Part shown: in pieces, positions 38,770 through 46,548 of the stretch
Numbering within the stretch: position 1 is the stretch's first letter
How the letters are laid out: each line of letters begins with the position of its first letter
Assembly (NCBI RefSeq): GCF_000374865.1
Contig: NZ_KB895471.1
Span: 1-49,166 of the forward strand
Length of the DNA: 49,166 bases
Reading direction: 5' to 3'
Source of the DNA: Arthrobacter sp. 135MFCol5.1
Lineage (GTDB): Bacteria; Actinomycetota; Actinomycetes; Actinomycetales; Micrococcaceae
Notes under the pieces: model-generated
What the model saw: only the letters and a program-made list of their open reading frames with translations
What the model was told of the DNA's origin: nothing
Databases searched by the model: none
Translations under genes and position numbers: made by a program

Positions 38770-41700
38770 GGATCCTCAATCCCTTTGGCGTGGAGTAGGC
38801 GCCGGCGGCGCTGAGGGCTGCGGCAACGGGGGTGTCCAGGATTCCCTGCCCGTTCACCTTCTCCATGATCAGTTTGTCCACGGCTCCCCGGGTGACCACC
38901 CCGACCAGGGCAGCCCCGGCAGCCGCCAGGACGGCGGCGTCATCGCTGAACGCCAAAAGAGTCTTGCCACCGCGTTCCACGTACAGCACCAGCGCGCCAT
39001 CCACCAGCACTACCAGGGCACCCGCCTTCCGGCCGGGGCGGTGGCCGGTACCGGCGTCGTCCCTCAGTGCGGGCCAGGGGAGGGCCGCGCCGAACGGGTT
39101 GGCGGGATCGGTGGCGGCAAGGGCCAGGGCCACCGGTTCCGCCTTGGCCAGTTGCGTGTCCTCCGAGTAGGAACGGAGCCGGTCCACGGTGGCGGGAACG
39201 GCGAACTGGGCCGCGCCGAGGTGTTCGATGAAGTAGCCGCGCCGGCACCGGCCCGCTTCCTCCAGCCGCGCCAGTACCTTGTACATGAGCCCGAAGCCGC
39301 CGAGGATTTGTTCGGCCATGACCGAGCCCCTGGTGACCACGCCATACCGGTCCAGCAGGAGTTCAGCAGTGGCGCGGGCGTGGATGGTGGCATCGAGTTC
39401 GGGCTCGGGAAGGGCGGACCAGCGGCCGGCTGCCGTAGCAGGCGTTGAAGCTCCCTGCGCTCCGTACCGGCCGCCGGCCAGCCCGGGGGAGCCCAACAGG
39501 CCGGTGCCGTGGGAGCGGCCCAGCCGGCTCAACCGCGGTGCCCGGGCGCGCGGGGCACGGGCCACTTGCCGGTGCGCTGTATGCCCGCCGGCGATCAGGG
39601 ACCGGACCGGGGCGAATGTGTCGCCGGTAATCCTGCCGGCCCATGCGAGTCCCCACAGCGCGGTGACCACCTCCTGGTCGCTGAGGACGGCGTCCATGCC
39701 GCCGGCCACTTCGGTGAGCTGCCGGAAGAAGTACCCGCCACCGTTGTTCCGCAGGTGGCCCAGGAGGCGCCGGCCGGCATCTCCGGGCTCGAAGTCAGGG
39801 GCAGGATTGAGCGTCAACTCCGCGGAGTCAGCGAGGTGGAGGCTGATCCAGCCGTCGTTTCCCGGCAAGGATCCGGCGCCCGACCACAAGACCTCACCTG
39901 CCGCCATGAGTTCATCCAGCATGGCGGGCTGGTAGTTGGATACCCGGCTTGCCAGGACCAGCGGCTCCCAGGCCGAGGCGGGAACGGGGACCCCGGAGAG
40001 CTGGTCGATGGCGGTGATGATGCCGTCCAGGCCGCGCAGGGAGGGTTGGCCGCGCCCGCCGCCGGGGGTTCTGACATGCTGCCAGGCCGGCAGGAAGCGC
40101 CCATAGGCTGCGGCGTCCACCGGTTCCACTTCGGCGCGCAGCGCGGCCAGGGAGCGGCGGCGGAGCTTGCGCAGCACCTCGGCGTCGCACCATTCGCTGG
40201 CGACCGCCTGCTGGCCGACAGGTGAGGAGCTGCCCGATGGTGCCGGCTGGTCGGCCGGACGGCTTTGATCCCCCGGCCCCGATTCCTGCCCGCCCGGCTC
40301 CAGCGGTGGGGCCTCGGGCGGGGTGGCGTGGGGCCGGAACTCTCCTTCCACGACGCGTCCGTCCGCTGCCAGCCGTTTCAGTGCCGTGCCCACCACGGCA
40401 ACGCCCAGGCCCAGCCGGGTGGCGGCTTCGGCTGCCGTGAAGGGACCGTGTGTCCGGGCATACCGGGACACGAGATCGCCCAGCGGATCGGCAACGGGTT
40501 CGATGAAGGCCAATGGCACACCCATGGGCAGCGGCACGCCGATGGCATCGCGGAGGCGGGCGGCATCCTCGACGGCGGCGAACCGCTCAAACCCGCCGAT
40601 GTTGACCTTGATGGCGCGATTGGCCCGCTGGAGCGCGGCAAGGTGGGCGGCCGCGTCGGCGACGGCGGCGGGGGTGTCGGACTGCCCGGTATCGGCGGCC
40701 TCAACCGCAGGAGAGGTTTCGGCAGGTTCCACGGCCGGAGAGGTCTCGGCAGCCTCAACCGGCGGCGCCGTGCCCTGCAACCGCGCGGCTGCCTCTTCCG
40801 GCGCGAGCGGGCCCAGCAGCCGCAGGAGGTCGGCCACTCCCTCCATGCCCCGCGCACGCCGGTCCGGGGTCAGCCGCTGCAGTTCGCGTTCGGTGGCCTC
40901 AATGACCTTGGCGTCCAGGAGTTCGCGCAGTTCCACCCGGCCCAGCAGTTCGTTGAGCAGCGTGGAGTCCAGGGCCAGGGCCGCGGCTCGGCGTTCCGCG
41001 AGCGGGGAGTCGCCTTCGTAGAGGAACTGGGCGACGTAACCGAAGAGCAGGGACTTGGCGAATGGCGAGGGCTGCTGGGTGGTGGTCTCCACAATCCGCA
41101 GCTCGCGCCTTTCCACGGAGGCGGCGATGTCCTTCAAGGCCGGCAGATCGTAGACGTCCTGCAGGCATTCCCGGACCGTTTCGAGCACGATGGGGAACGT
41201 GGGGTACTTCCTGGCCACGTCCAGCAGCTGGGCCGACCGCTGGCGCTGCTGCCAGAGCGGCTGGCGCTTGCCGGGGGTCTGCCGGGGCAGCAGCAGCGCG
41301 CGGGCCGCACACTCGCGGAAACGCGAGGCGAAGAGGGCGCTGCCGCCCACCTCGGCGGTGACGATCTGCTCCAGTTCCTCCGGGTCGAGGAGGAACAGTT
41401 CGGCGCCCGGGGGCTCGTCTTCCATCATGGGCACCCGCAGGACGATGCCGTCGTCGGCCGCCATGGCCGAGCCGTCCAGCCCGTACCGCTGGTGAAGCCG
41501 CTGGCCCACCGCGAGGGCCCACGGCGCGTGGACGGGCATGCCGAACGGGCTGTGCAGGATCACGCGCCAGTCGCCCAGTTCGTCGTGGAACCGCTCCACC
41601 ACGAGCGTGGTGTCGCTGGGGACCACCTCGGTGGCCTGCTTCTGCTCGCTGAGGTACTGGATGAGGTTGTTGGCAGCGAAGTCGTCCAGGCCGCTGGCTT

Positions 41701-43834
41701 TGCACCGTTCGGTGGCCGGGCCGGGATCGGACGCGGACAGTTCGCGGACGAACGCGCCCAGGGCGCGGCCAAGGTCCACCGGGCGGCCCAGGGAGTCGCC
41801 CTTCCAGAACGGCAGCTTGCCGGGCTGGCCGAACGCGGGGGAGACCAGGACGCGGTCGTGGGTGATGTCCTCGATCTTCCAGCTGGTGGCGCCGAGGGCA
41901 AAGACATCGCCCACCCGCGACTCGTAGACCATTTCCTCGTCGAGTTCGCCCACACGCCGCCCACCCTTGGGCGCACGCGCCGGTTTTCCGTCCTCGGCCG
42001 GGGACGCCGAGCCTTCCGCCTCCGTGCCGATGATGTAGACGCCGAACAGTCCGCGGTCCGGGATGGTGCCGCCGGACGTGACGGCCAGCCGTTGGGCGCC
42101 GGGACGGCCCTCGATGGTGCCGGCATTCCGGTCCCAGATGATCCTGGGGCGGAGTTCGGCGAATTCGTCGGACGGGTACCGTCCCGCCAGCAGGTCGAGG
42201 GTGGCCTCGAACGCGGAGCGGGGGAGGGACGCGAAGGGAGCGGAACGGCGCACGGTGCTGAACCATTCCTCCACGTCGATGCTCCCAAGGGCCGTTGCCG
42301 CCACCGTCTGCTGGGCCAGGATGTCCAGCGGGTTGGCCGGGATGGCCAGCCGCTCGATCTTGCCATCCAGCATCCGTTCCACGGTGATGGCCGTGTGGAC
42401 CAGGTCCGCCCGGTGCTTGGGGAACAGGACGCCTTGGGAGACCTCGCCCACCTGGTGGCCTGCACGGCCCACCCGCTGCAGGCCGCTGGCCACCGACGGG
42501 GGCGATTCGACCTGGACCACCAGGTCCACGGCACCCATATCGATGCCAAGTTCCAGCGATGACGTGGCCACCACGCACCGCAGCCGCCCGGATTTGAGGT
42601 CGTCCTCGATCAATGCCCGCTGGTCCTTGGAAACGGAACCGTGGTGCGCCCGCGCCAGTACCGGATCTGCGCCGGCGGAACTGCCCGCTTGCGCCATCAT
42701 GTGCGCGGGTGTGGCCGTTGACGCGGGAAGGCCCGACGACGGTCCCCCCGGGCTGCCCGGCCCGGCGTCGAGCCCTTCCGGGGCGGCGTCGTCCCAGCCG
42801 CCGCCCACGGCCACCAGCTGGCGTTCGGCGTAGATTTCGTTGAGCCGGGCGGTGAGGCGTTCGGCGAGGCGCCGGGAGTTCGCGAAGACGATGGTGGACT
42901 GGTTGGCCAGCACCAGGTCAACGATCTTTTCCTCCACATGGGGCCAAATGGATGCCTGCGGCTGGAGGCCGGAAGCGGGCCCGGAGTCGAACGCGCCCGC
43001 AGCGCCCTGCAGGTCCGACATATCCTCCACCGGCACCGACACCGTAAGGTCCCAGTTCTTGCTGGCCGGCGGCGCGACGATTTCCACGGGGGCGGAACCG
43101 GCCAGGAACTGTGCCACGAGTTCCCGCGGCTCCACGGTTGCGGAAAGCCCGATGCGTTGCGCAGGTTTGGGCAGCAGCGCATCGAGCCGCTCCAGGGACA
43201 CCGCAAGGTGGGCGCCGCGCTTGGTTCCGGCCACGGCATGGACCTCGTCGATGATGATGGTGTCCACCTCGGTGAGGGTTTCGCGGGCCCTGGAGGTGAG
43301 CATGAGGAACAGCGACTCGGGGGTGGTGATGAGGATGTCCGGCGGGTTGCTGAGCAGGGCCCGGCGGTCCGCTGTGGGGGTGTCCCCGGACCGGACGCCC
43401 ACGGTGATCAGCGGTGCCGGGAGCCCCAGCCGCTTGGCTGTTTGCGTGATGCCGATCAGCGGCGAGCGGAGGTTGCGTTCGACGTCGACGCCCAACGCCT
43501 TGAGGGGCGAAATGTAGAGGACGCGGGTTTTGCGTTTGGGTGCCCGGGACCGCTTGCCTTTGGCCGGGGTTTCCGCTGCGGGATCGGGGGGCGGCGGGGC
43601 CGTGCCGAGGAGGCGGTCCAGGGCCCACAGGAAGGCGGCGAGGGTCTTGCCGGACCCGGTGGGCGCCACCACCAGTGCGTGCGAACCTGACGAGATGGCA
43701 GTCCAGGCCCCGGCCTGGGCCGGTGTTGGTTCGGAAAAGGCGCCAAGGAACCAGTCCCTGGTGGCGCGGCTGAATTGGGCCATGGGCGCAGCGGAGCCGG
43801 GAGCGCTGCCGGCAGGACGCTGTTCCTGGTTCAT
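38762..43834 (-). CDS. lhr: Large ATP-dependent helicase Lhr
   Basis: Superfamily 2 DNA/RNA-DNA helicase for repair. The 1690-residue protein has Walker A APTGSGKT at 57-64, DEVH at 196-199 and the two RecA-like domains. Next comes the Lhr winged-helix/beta-barrel core and the long C-terminal region, ending STPKGLRIRA. It is longer than typical Lhr (about 1500-1550) because of low-complexity inserts: Gly/Ser/Ala-rich near 345-385, a 9-residue tandem repeat at 1026-1052, and a Pro/Gly/Ser-rich stretch near 1170-1215. The start at 43834 has GGAGGC upstream. It overlaps nei2 by 8 bp. A hairpin lies just upstream, separating it from the DUF4232 gene. Confidence 0.96.
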   Translation of the reverse strand: MNQEQRPAGSAPGSAAPMAQFSRATRDWFLGAFSEPTPAQAGAWTAISSGSHALVVAPTGSGKTLAAFLWALDRLLGTAPPPPDPAAETPAKGKRSRAPKRKTRVLYISPLKALGVDVERNLRSPLIGITQTAKRLGLPAPLITVGVRSGDTPTADRRALLSNPPDILITTPESLFLMLTSRARETLTEVDTIIIDEVHAVAGTKRGAHLAVSLERLDALLPKPAQRIGLSATVEPRELVAQFLAGSAPVEIVAPPASKNWDLTVSVPVEDMSDLQGAAGAFDSGPASGLQPQASIWPHVEEKIVDLVLANQSTIVFANSRRLAERLTARLNEIYAERQLVAVGGGWDDAAPEGLDAGPGSPGGPSSGLPASTATPAHMMAQAGSSAGADPVLARAHHGSVSKDQRALIEDDLKSGRLRCVVATSSLELGIDMGAVDLVVQVESPPSVASGLQRVGRAGHQVGEVSQGVLFPKHRADLVHTAITVERMLDGKIERLAIPANPLDILAQQTVAATALGSIDVEEWFSTVRRSAPFASLPRSAFEATLDLLAGRYPSDEFAELRPRIIWDRNAGTIEGRPGAQRLAVTSGGTIPDRGLFGVYIIGTEAEGSASPAEDGKPARAPKGGRRVGELDEEMVYESRVGDVFALGATSWKIEDITHDRVLVSPAFGQPGKLPFWKGDSLGRPVDLGRALGAFVRELSASDPGPATERCKASGLDDFAANNLIQYLSEQKQATEVVPSDTTLVVERFHDELGDWRVILHSPFGMPVHAPWALAVGQRLHQRYGLDGSAMAADDGIVLRVPMMEDEPPGAELFLLDPEELEQIVTAEVGGSALFASRFRECAARALLLPRQTPGKRQPLWQQRQRSAQLLDVARKYPTFPIVLETVRECLQDVYDLPALKDIAASVERRELRIVETTTQQPSPFAKSLLFGYVAQFLYEGDSPLAERRAAALALDSTLLNELLGRVELRELLDAKVIEATERELQRLTPDRRARGMEGVADLLRLLGPLAPEEAAARLQGTAPPVEAAETSPAVEPAETSPAVEAADTGQSDTPAAVADAAAHLAALQRANRAIKVNIGGFERFAAVEDAARLRDAIGVPLPMGVPLAFIEPVADPLGDLVSRYARTHGPFTAAEAATRLGLGVAVVGTALKRLAADGRVVEGEFRPHATPPEAPPLEPGGQESGPGDQSRPADQPAPSGSSSPVGQQAVASEWCDAEVLRKLRRRSLAALRAEVEPVDAAAYGRFLPAWQHVRTPGGGRGQPSLRGLDGIITAIDQLSGVPVPASAWEPLVLASRVSNYQPAMLDELMAAGEVLWSGAGSLPGNDGWISLHLADSAELTLNPAPDFEPGDAGRRLLGHLRNNGGGYFFRQLTEVAGGMDAVLSDQEVVTALWGLAWAGRITGDTFAPVRSLIAGGHTAHRQVARAPRARAPRLSRLGRSHGTGLLGSPGLAGGRYGAQGASTPATAAGRWSALPEPELDATIHARATAELLLDRYGVVTRGSVMAEQILGGFGLMYKVLARLEEAGRCRRGYFIEHLGAAQFAVPATVDRLRSYSEDTQLAKAEPVALALAATDPANPFGAALPWPALRDDAGTGHRPGRKAGALVVLVDGALVLYVERGGKTLLAFSDDAAVLAAAGAALVGVVTRGAVDKLIMEKVNGQGILDTPVAAALSAAGAYSTPKGLRIRA
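40679..40759. repeat. 27-bp minisatellite inside lhr
   Basis: Three in-frame 27-bp units (40679-40705, 40706-40732, 40733-40759) encode VEAAETSPA, VEPAETSPA and VEAADTGQS at residues 1026-1052. The unit is Pro/Glu/Ala-rich and probably a flexible linker. Copy number may vary between strains. Confidence 0.85.
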
Positions 43835-43879
43835 GCCTCCATCATGCCCCAAGGCACCGACACTGGGTTTCGACGGCCG

Positions 43880-43909
43880 CCGCGACCCGGCGTGGGTGCC
43901 GGGTCGCGG
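43880..43909 (-). terminator. 12-bp GC-rich hairpin after DUF4232 gene
   Basis: CCGCGACCCGGC (43880-43891) and its perfect complement (43898-43909) with a 6-nt loop lie between the DUF4232 gene stop (43934) and the lhr start (43834). No T-run follows, as is common in high-GC actinobacteria. Confidence 0.7.
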
Positions 43910-43933
43910 CCAGGTCCGCCGGGCCGTGCGCGG

Positions 43934-44587
43934 TCAGGCCGGTTGGAACGCCCCGATGGAGAGCAAGGTGATTTGCGCGTTGCCGCAGGCCTTGGTGGGC
44001 TGCGGGAGGAACAGGGAGTCGGTGTCCTCGGGCGGGTAGACCCGGTAGCCGGCGGCATCCACCGGCGAGCAGTCCATGTAGTTGCCGGCCTGCGTGTAGC
44101 GCAGTACCGCGGTGCCGGTCTGGCCGGGGGCCAGCAGGACGTCAACCACTCCCGTGGAGTCGTCGCGCGCGGCCGGGGCTCCGATCGGGGCGCCTGCGGC
44201 GTCCGCAACCAGGGAGACGCCGGCGAATCCCTTGAGGATGCAGGGTTCGGTTCCCTTGTTGGTGAGGTTGAGCTTCATGTAGACGCTGCCCGCCGCGCCG
44301 CCGCCGGAGGCATCGGTGGCGGCCGTGAGTCCGGCCGCCTTGCACAGGGCAGGCGCTCCGGCGGCGGTGGTGCCGGGGGCGGGGGAGTCCGGCGTCGTGG
44401 CAGGTGCGGAGGACGACGGCGGGGCCGAGGATGCCGACGACGTGGGCGACTGGCTGGCCTGCCCGGTGGCGGGCGTCGTCGTCGTTTGGGACTGCGGCTG
44501 GCTTGGAGCGCACGCGGTGAGCAACAGCGTTGCCGTTGCGGCCGCCGTCGTCAGGGCAATCGCCTGGGAAATTATCTGAGACCTCAT
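43934..44587 (-). CDS. DUF4232 domain lipoprotein
   Basis: Exported lipoprotein of 217 residues. The signal peptide has a lipobox LLTAC (Cys26), followed by a 55-residue Ser/Thr/Pro-rich linker and a DUF4232 domain (about 85-217) with four Cys residues in conserved positions (ALCKAAGL, EPCILKGF, MDCSPVDA, KACGNAQ), likely forming two disulfides outside the cell. Function unknown; related domains are frequent in actinobacterial cell-surface proteins. The start at 44587 follows GAAGGTGG; a longer frame to 44713 has no support. Confidence 0.9.
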   Translation of the reverse strand: MRSQIISQAIALTTAAATATLLLTACAPSQPQSQTTTTPATGQASQSPTSSASSAPPSSSAPATTPDSPAPGTTAAGAPALCKAAGLTAATDASGGGAAGSVYMKLNLTNKGTEPCILKGFAGVSLVADAAGAPIGAPAARDDSTGVVDVLLAPGQTGTAVLRYTQAGNYMDCSPVDAAGYRVYPPEDTDSLFLPQPTKACGNAQITLLSIGAFQPA

Positions 44588-44654
44588 GGCACCACCTTCG
44601 CCGTACCGGTTGCCCGCGTCAACGATGCCACCTGCCTTGGCGGCAATTTGATGC

Positions 44655-44673
44655 CCGGATCGTGATGATCCGG
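44655..44673. terminator. Perfect 7-bp hairpin CCGGATC-N5-GATCCGG
   Basis: Arms 44655-44661 and 44667-44673, downstream of the small gene pair and upstream of the DUF4232 gene. It may end the small-gene transcript. The rest of the 147-bp gap shows nothing I can name. Confidence 0.45.
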
Positions 44674-44734
44674 CCACTGGAAGGCTTCCGCGGGATGGCA
44701 TGCGGCGGCGCACCCCGGCCGGGAGCGGCCATCC

Positions 44735-44788
44735 TCAGTCCGTCTCGGGTCCCGTGCAGTACGGGCAGTCCTCGGGGCACTCCGTCAT
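44735..44788 (-). CDS. Possible 17-residue Cys-rich microprotein
   Basis: An ORF of 17 codons, MTECPEDCPYCTGPETD, starts at 44788 inside the stop of the upstream 69-residue gene (ATGA overlap), so it could be translated by coupling. Three Cys residues (C-x3-C-x2-C) in 17 suggest a metal site. Such a short ORF could be chance; the exact overlap and composition are the only support. Confidence 0.35.
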   Translation of the reverse strand: MTECPEDCPYCTGPETD

Positions 44789-44994
44789 GCCGGCACCACC
44801 GCCAGGTCCAGGCCGTCTGCGAGGTGGAACAGCCGGCGGCCCCCCGCGGGCGCGGTCACCCACACGATGCCGCCGTCGTCCGTCCTGTCATCCACCACGC
44901 CGCTGAAGGCCACCCGGCCGTTCCTGCGGAGTTCCACCAGGTCGCCGGTCTCGACCGGGTCCCAGCGGACAGGGCTTTTTACGCGGCTCGTCAT
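44785..44994 (-). CDS. Small beta-rich protein, function unknown
   Basis: A 69-residue protein with five likely strands (DLVELRRNGRVAFSGVVDD, GGIVWVTAPAGGRRLFHL, LDLAVVP), as in SH3-like small barrels. I do not recognise a family. The start is the ATG at 44994 (MTSRVKSP); an ATG at 45009 is an alternative. The stop overlaps a possible 17-residue ORF. It is divergent from the gene at 45227 with a 232-bp gap that holds a 16-bp palindrome and a 32-bp-spaced direct repeat. Confidence 0.68.
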   Translation of the reverse strand: MTSRVKSPVRWDPVETGDLVELRRNGRVAFSGVVDDRTDDGGIVWVTAPAGGRRLFHLADGLDLAVVPA

Positions 44995-45030
44995 TGAAGT
45001 CACGGGCATTCCTTTGCACGGCGTGGTTGC

Positions 45031-45081
45031 GGCGGCAGCTGCCGCCCAATGAAGCCATCAAACAGGGACGCTGCCGCCCAA
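45031..45081. repeat. 16-bp perfect palindrome and 32-bp-spaced direct repeat
   Basis: GGCGGCAGCTGCCGCC (45031-45046) is a perfect palindrome. Its right part is repeated as GCTGCCGCCCAA at 45038-45049 and 45070-45081, exactly 32 bp apart. It lies in the gap between divergent small genes, where the rest holds only a TTAGACT -10-like box near 45185. Confidence 0.6.
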
Positions 45082-45226
45082 CTCAATGGAGGAGTGACCA
45101 CGCTCCACGCTCCTTCTTTGTGCAGGCCTCCAGCAGGCTGGTGCAGGGGTCCGGAAGGCCCGTGTGCCACGGGGAAGGGCGGGGTTAGACTGCCTGCGTA
45201 AGCGTCGGCGATCGAAGGAGAAGTTC

Positions 45227-45574
45227 ATGGACTACACCGGAAGCCAGTCGGAAAAGGCAGTCACAGCCGGTGAACTGGGCCGCAGCCACATCGGGCAGAC
45301 AATCAGCTTCCAGCCGAATGAATTCACGGTGGTCTTCGGCAAGCTCGCAGGAATCGCGCGGACGGAAGCCATGGTTTACATCTCCCTGACAGGGGTGGGG
45401 AACGGCACGCACCTGAAGGATGAGTACGACCTGCCGGCTGCCCACGAGGTCTTCGTTCCCGTGGACGTCATCACCAACGCCGAATCCACCATCAAGGATT
45501 TGTTCGGCAAGGTCCAGGAGAACCTCCGCGGGACCGGCCACAAGGGCGGCGAAGACCGGACCGACCGGCTGTAG
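45227..45574 (+). CDS. Small conserved protein, function unknown
   Basis: A 115-residue soluble protein that I do not recognise. Residues about 18-75 appear beta-rich (HIGQTISFQPNEFTVVFGKL, AMVYISLTGVGN), the end is helical and charged (STIKDLFGKVQENLRG). The ATG at 45227 follows GAAGGAG with 6-base spacing, so it is a real gene. It is divergent from the small beta-rich gene at 44994 and followed by a perfect 16-bp hairpin. Confidence 0.78.
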   Translation: MDYTGSQSEKAVTAGELGRSHIGQTISFQPNEFTVVFGKLAGIARTEAMVYISLTGVGNGTHLKDEYDLPAAHEVFVPVDVITNAESTIKDLFGKVQENLRGTGHKGGEDRTDRL

Positions 45575-45588
45575 CCCCGGAAACCTGG

Positions 45589-45624
45589 CTGATGGCCGGC
45601 ATCGTTTTCGATGCCGGCCATCAG
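45589..45624 (+). terminator. Perfect 16-bp hairpin with TTTT loop
   Basis: Arms 45589-45604 and 45609-45624 are perfectly complementary with a 4-nt loop. It follows the stop of the 115-residue gene by 14 bp and precedes the SDR start by 44 bp. It is most likely a terminator; a role in the SDR leader is possible if the two are co-transcribed. Confidence 0.8.
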
Positions 45625-45668
45625 TGCTTGGGACGCCAGTGCACCACATCTCTGTTGGAAGGAACATC

Positions 45669-46448
45669 ATGGGCAACGAAGCTGCATGGCAGGAAACCAC
45701 AACCGCGGGCCGGTTCGCCGGCAGGACCGTCATTGTCACCGGTGCAGGCTCGGGCATCGGGCTGGCAACCGCGCTGCGCGTCGCCAAGGAAGGCGGCCGC
45801 GTGATCGCGGCGGACATCAGCAAGGAACGGCTGGATGACCTTGTGGCCGGGAACCCCGGCCTGGATTTGGTTGCCGTTGCCGGTGACATCTCCACCGAAG
45901 AGGCCGTGGCGGCAGTGGTGGCGGCCGCCGGCGGCAGGGTGGATGCGCTGGCCAACGTTGCCGGCATCATGGACAACTTCGCCCCCATCCACGAGGTGGA
46001 CGACCAAGTCTGGGAGCGGGTCTTCCGGATCAACGTCACCGCGCTGATGCGACTCACCCGTGCGGTGGTGCCGCTGATGCTGCAGGCGGGCACCGGCTCC
46101 GTGGTCAATGTCTCCTCGGAGGCCGGGCTGCGGGGTTCCGCCGCGGGTGCGGCCTACACGGCCTCCAAGCATGCAGTGGTGGGCCTTACCAGGAACTCTG
46201 CCGTCATGTACGGCCCGTTGGGGCTGCGCTTCAACACCGTGGCGCCGGGCGCCACCATCACCAATATCGAGGCGAACTGGGGCTCGGAGCTGGCGGCGGG
46301 GCGGCTGGGTCCGCTGATGCAGGCGAACATCCCGACACCCGCCACCGCCGCGCAGCTCGCCGCGTCCATCACCTTCCTGCTCAGCGACGACGGCACGAAC
46401 GTCAACGGCGCCGTGCTCGCTTCCGACGGCGGCTGGTCGGCACTGTAG
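45669..46448 (+). CDS. Short-chain dehydrogenase/reductase
   Basis: NAD(P)-dependent oxidoreductase of 259 residues. Cofactor motif TGAGSGIG at 24-31, NVAG at 96-99, and catalytic Ser150, Tyr163 and Lys167 (YTASK). The Asp49 after the second strand favours NAD over NADP. The C-terminal NGAVLASDGGWSAL is typical of classical SDRs. The substrate is unknown. The start at 45669 follows GGAAGGAACATC; longer frames read through the upstream hairpin. It is convergent with the ThDP enzyme gene. Confidence 0.92.
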   Translation: MGNEAAWQETTTAGRFAGRTVIVTGAGSGIGLATALRVAKEGGRVIAADISKERLDDLVAGNPGLDLVAVAGDISTEEAVAAVVAAAGGRVDALANVAGIMDNFAPIHEVDDQVWERVFRINVTALMRLTRAVVPLMLQAGTGSVVNVSSEAGLRGSAAGAAYTASKHAVVGLTRNSAVMYGPLGLRFNTVAPGATITNIEANWGSELAAGRLGPLMQANIPTPATAAQLAASITFLLSDDGTNVNGAVLASDGGWSAL

Positions 46449-46450
46449 CG

Positions 46451-46520
46451 GGCAGCACCGCTGCCGGCAGGCACTTTAAAGCCAAGCGGACGACGCCGGG
46501 TGCGGCCCGTCGTCGTCCGC
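46451..46520. terminator. Two hairpins between convergent SDR and ThDP enzyme genes
   Basis: The first is GGCAGC-3 nt-GCTGCC at 46451-46465, three bases after the SDR stop. The second has 10-bp arms GCGGACGACG (46486-46495) and CGTCGTCCGC (46511-46520). Together they can end transcription from both sides. Confidence 0.7.
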
Positions 46521-46548
46521 CCACCCGGGCAGCACCCCGCAGTGCGGC

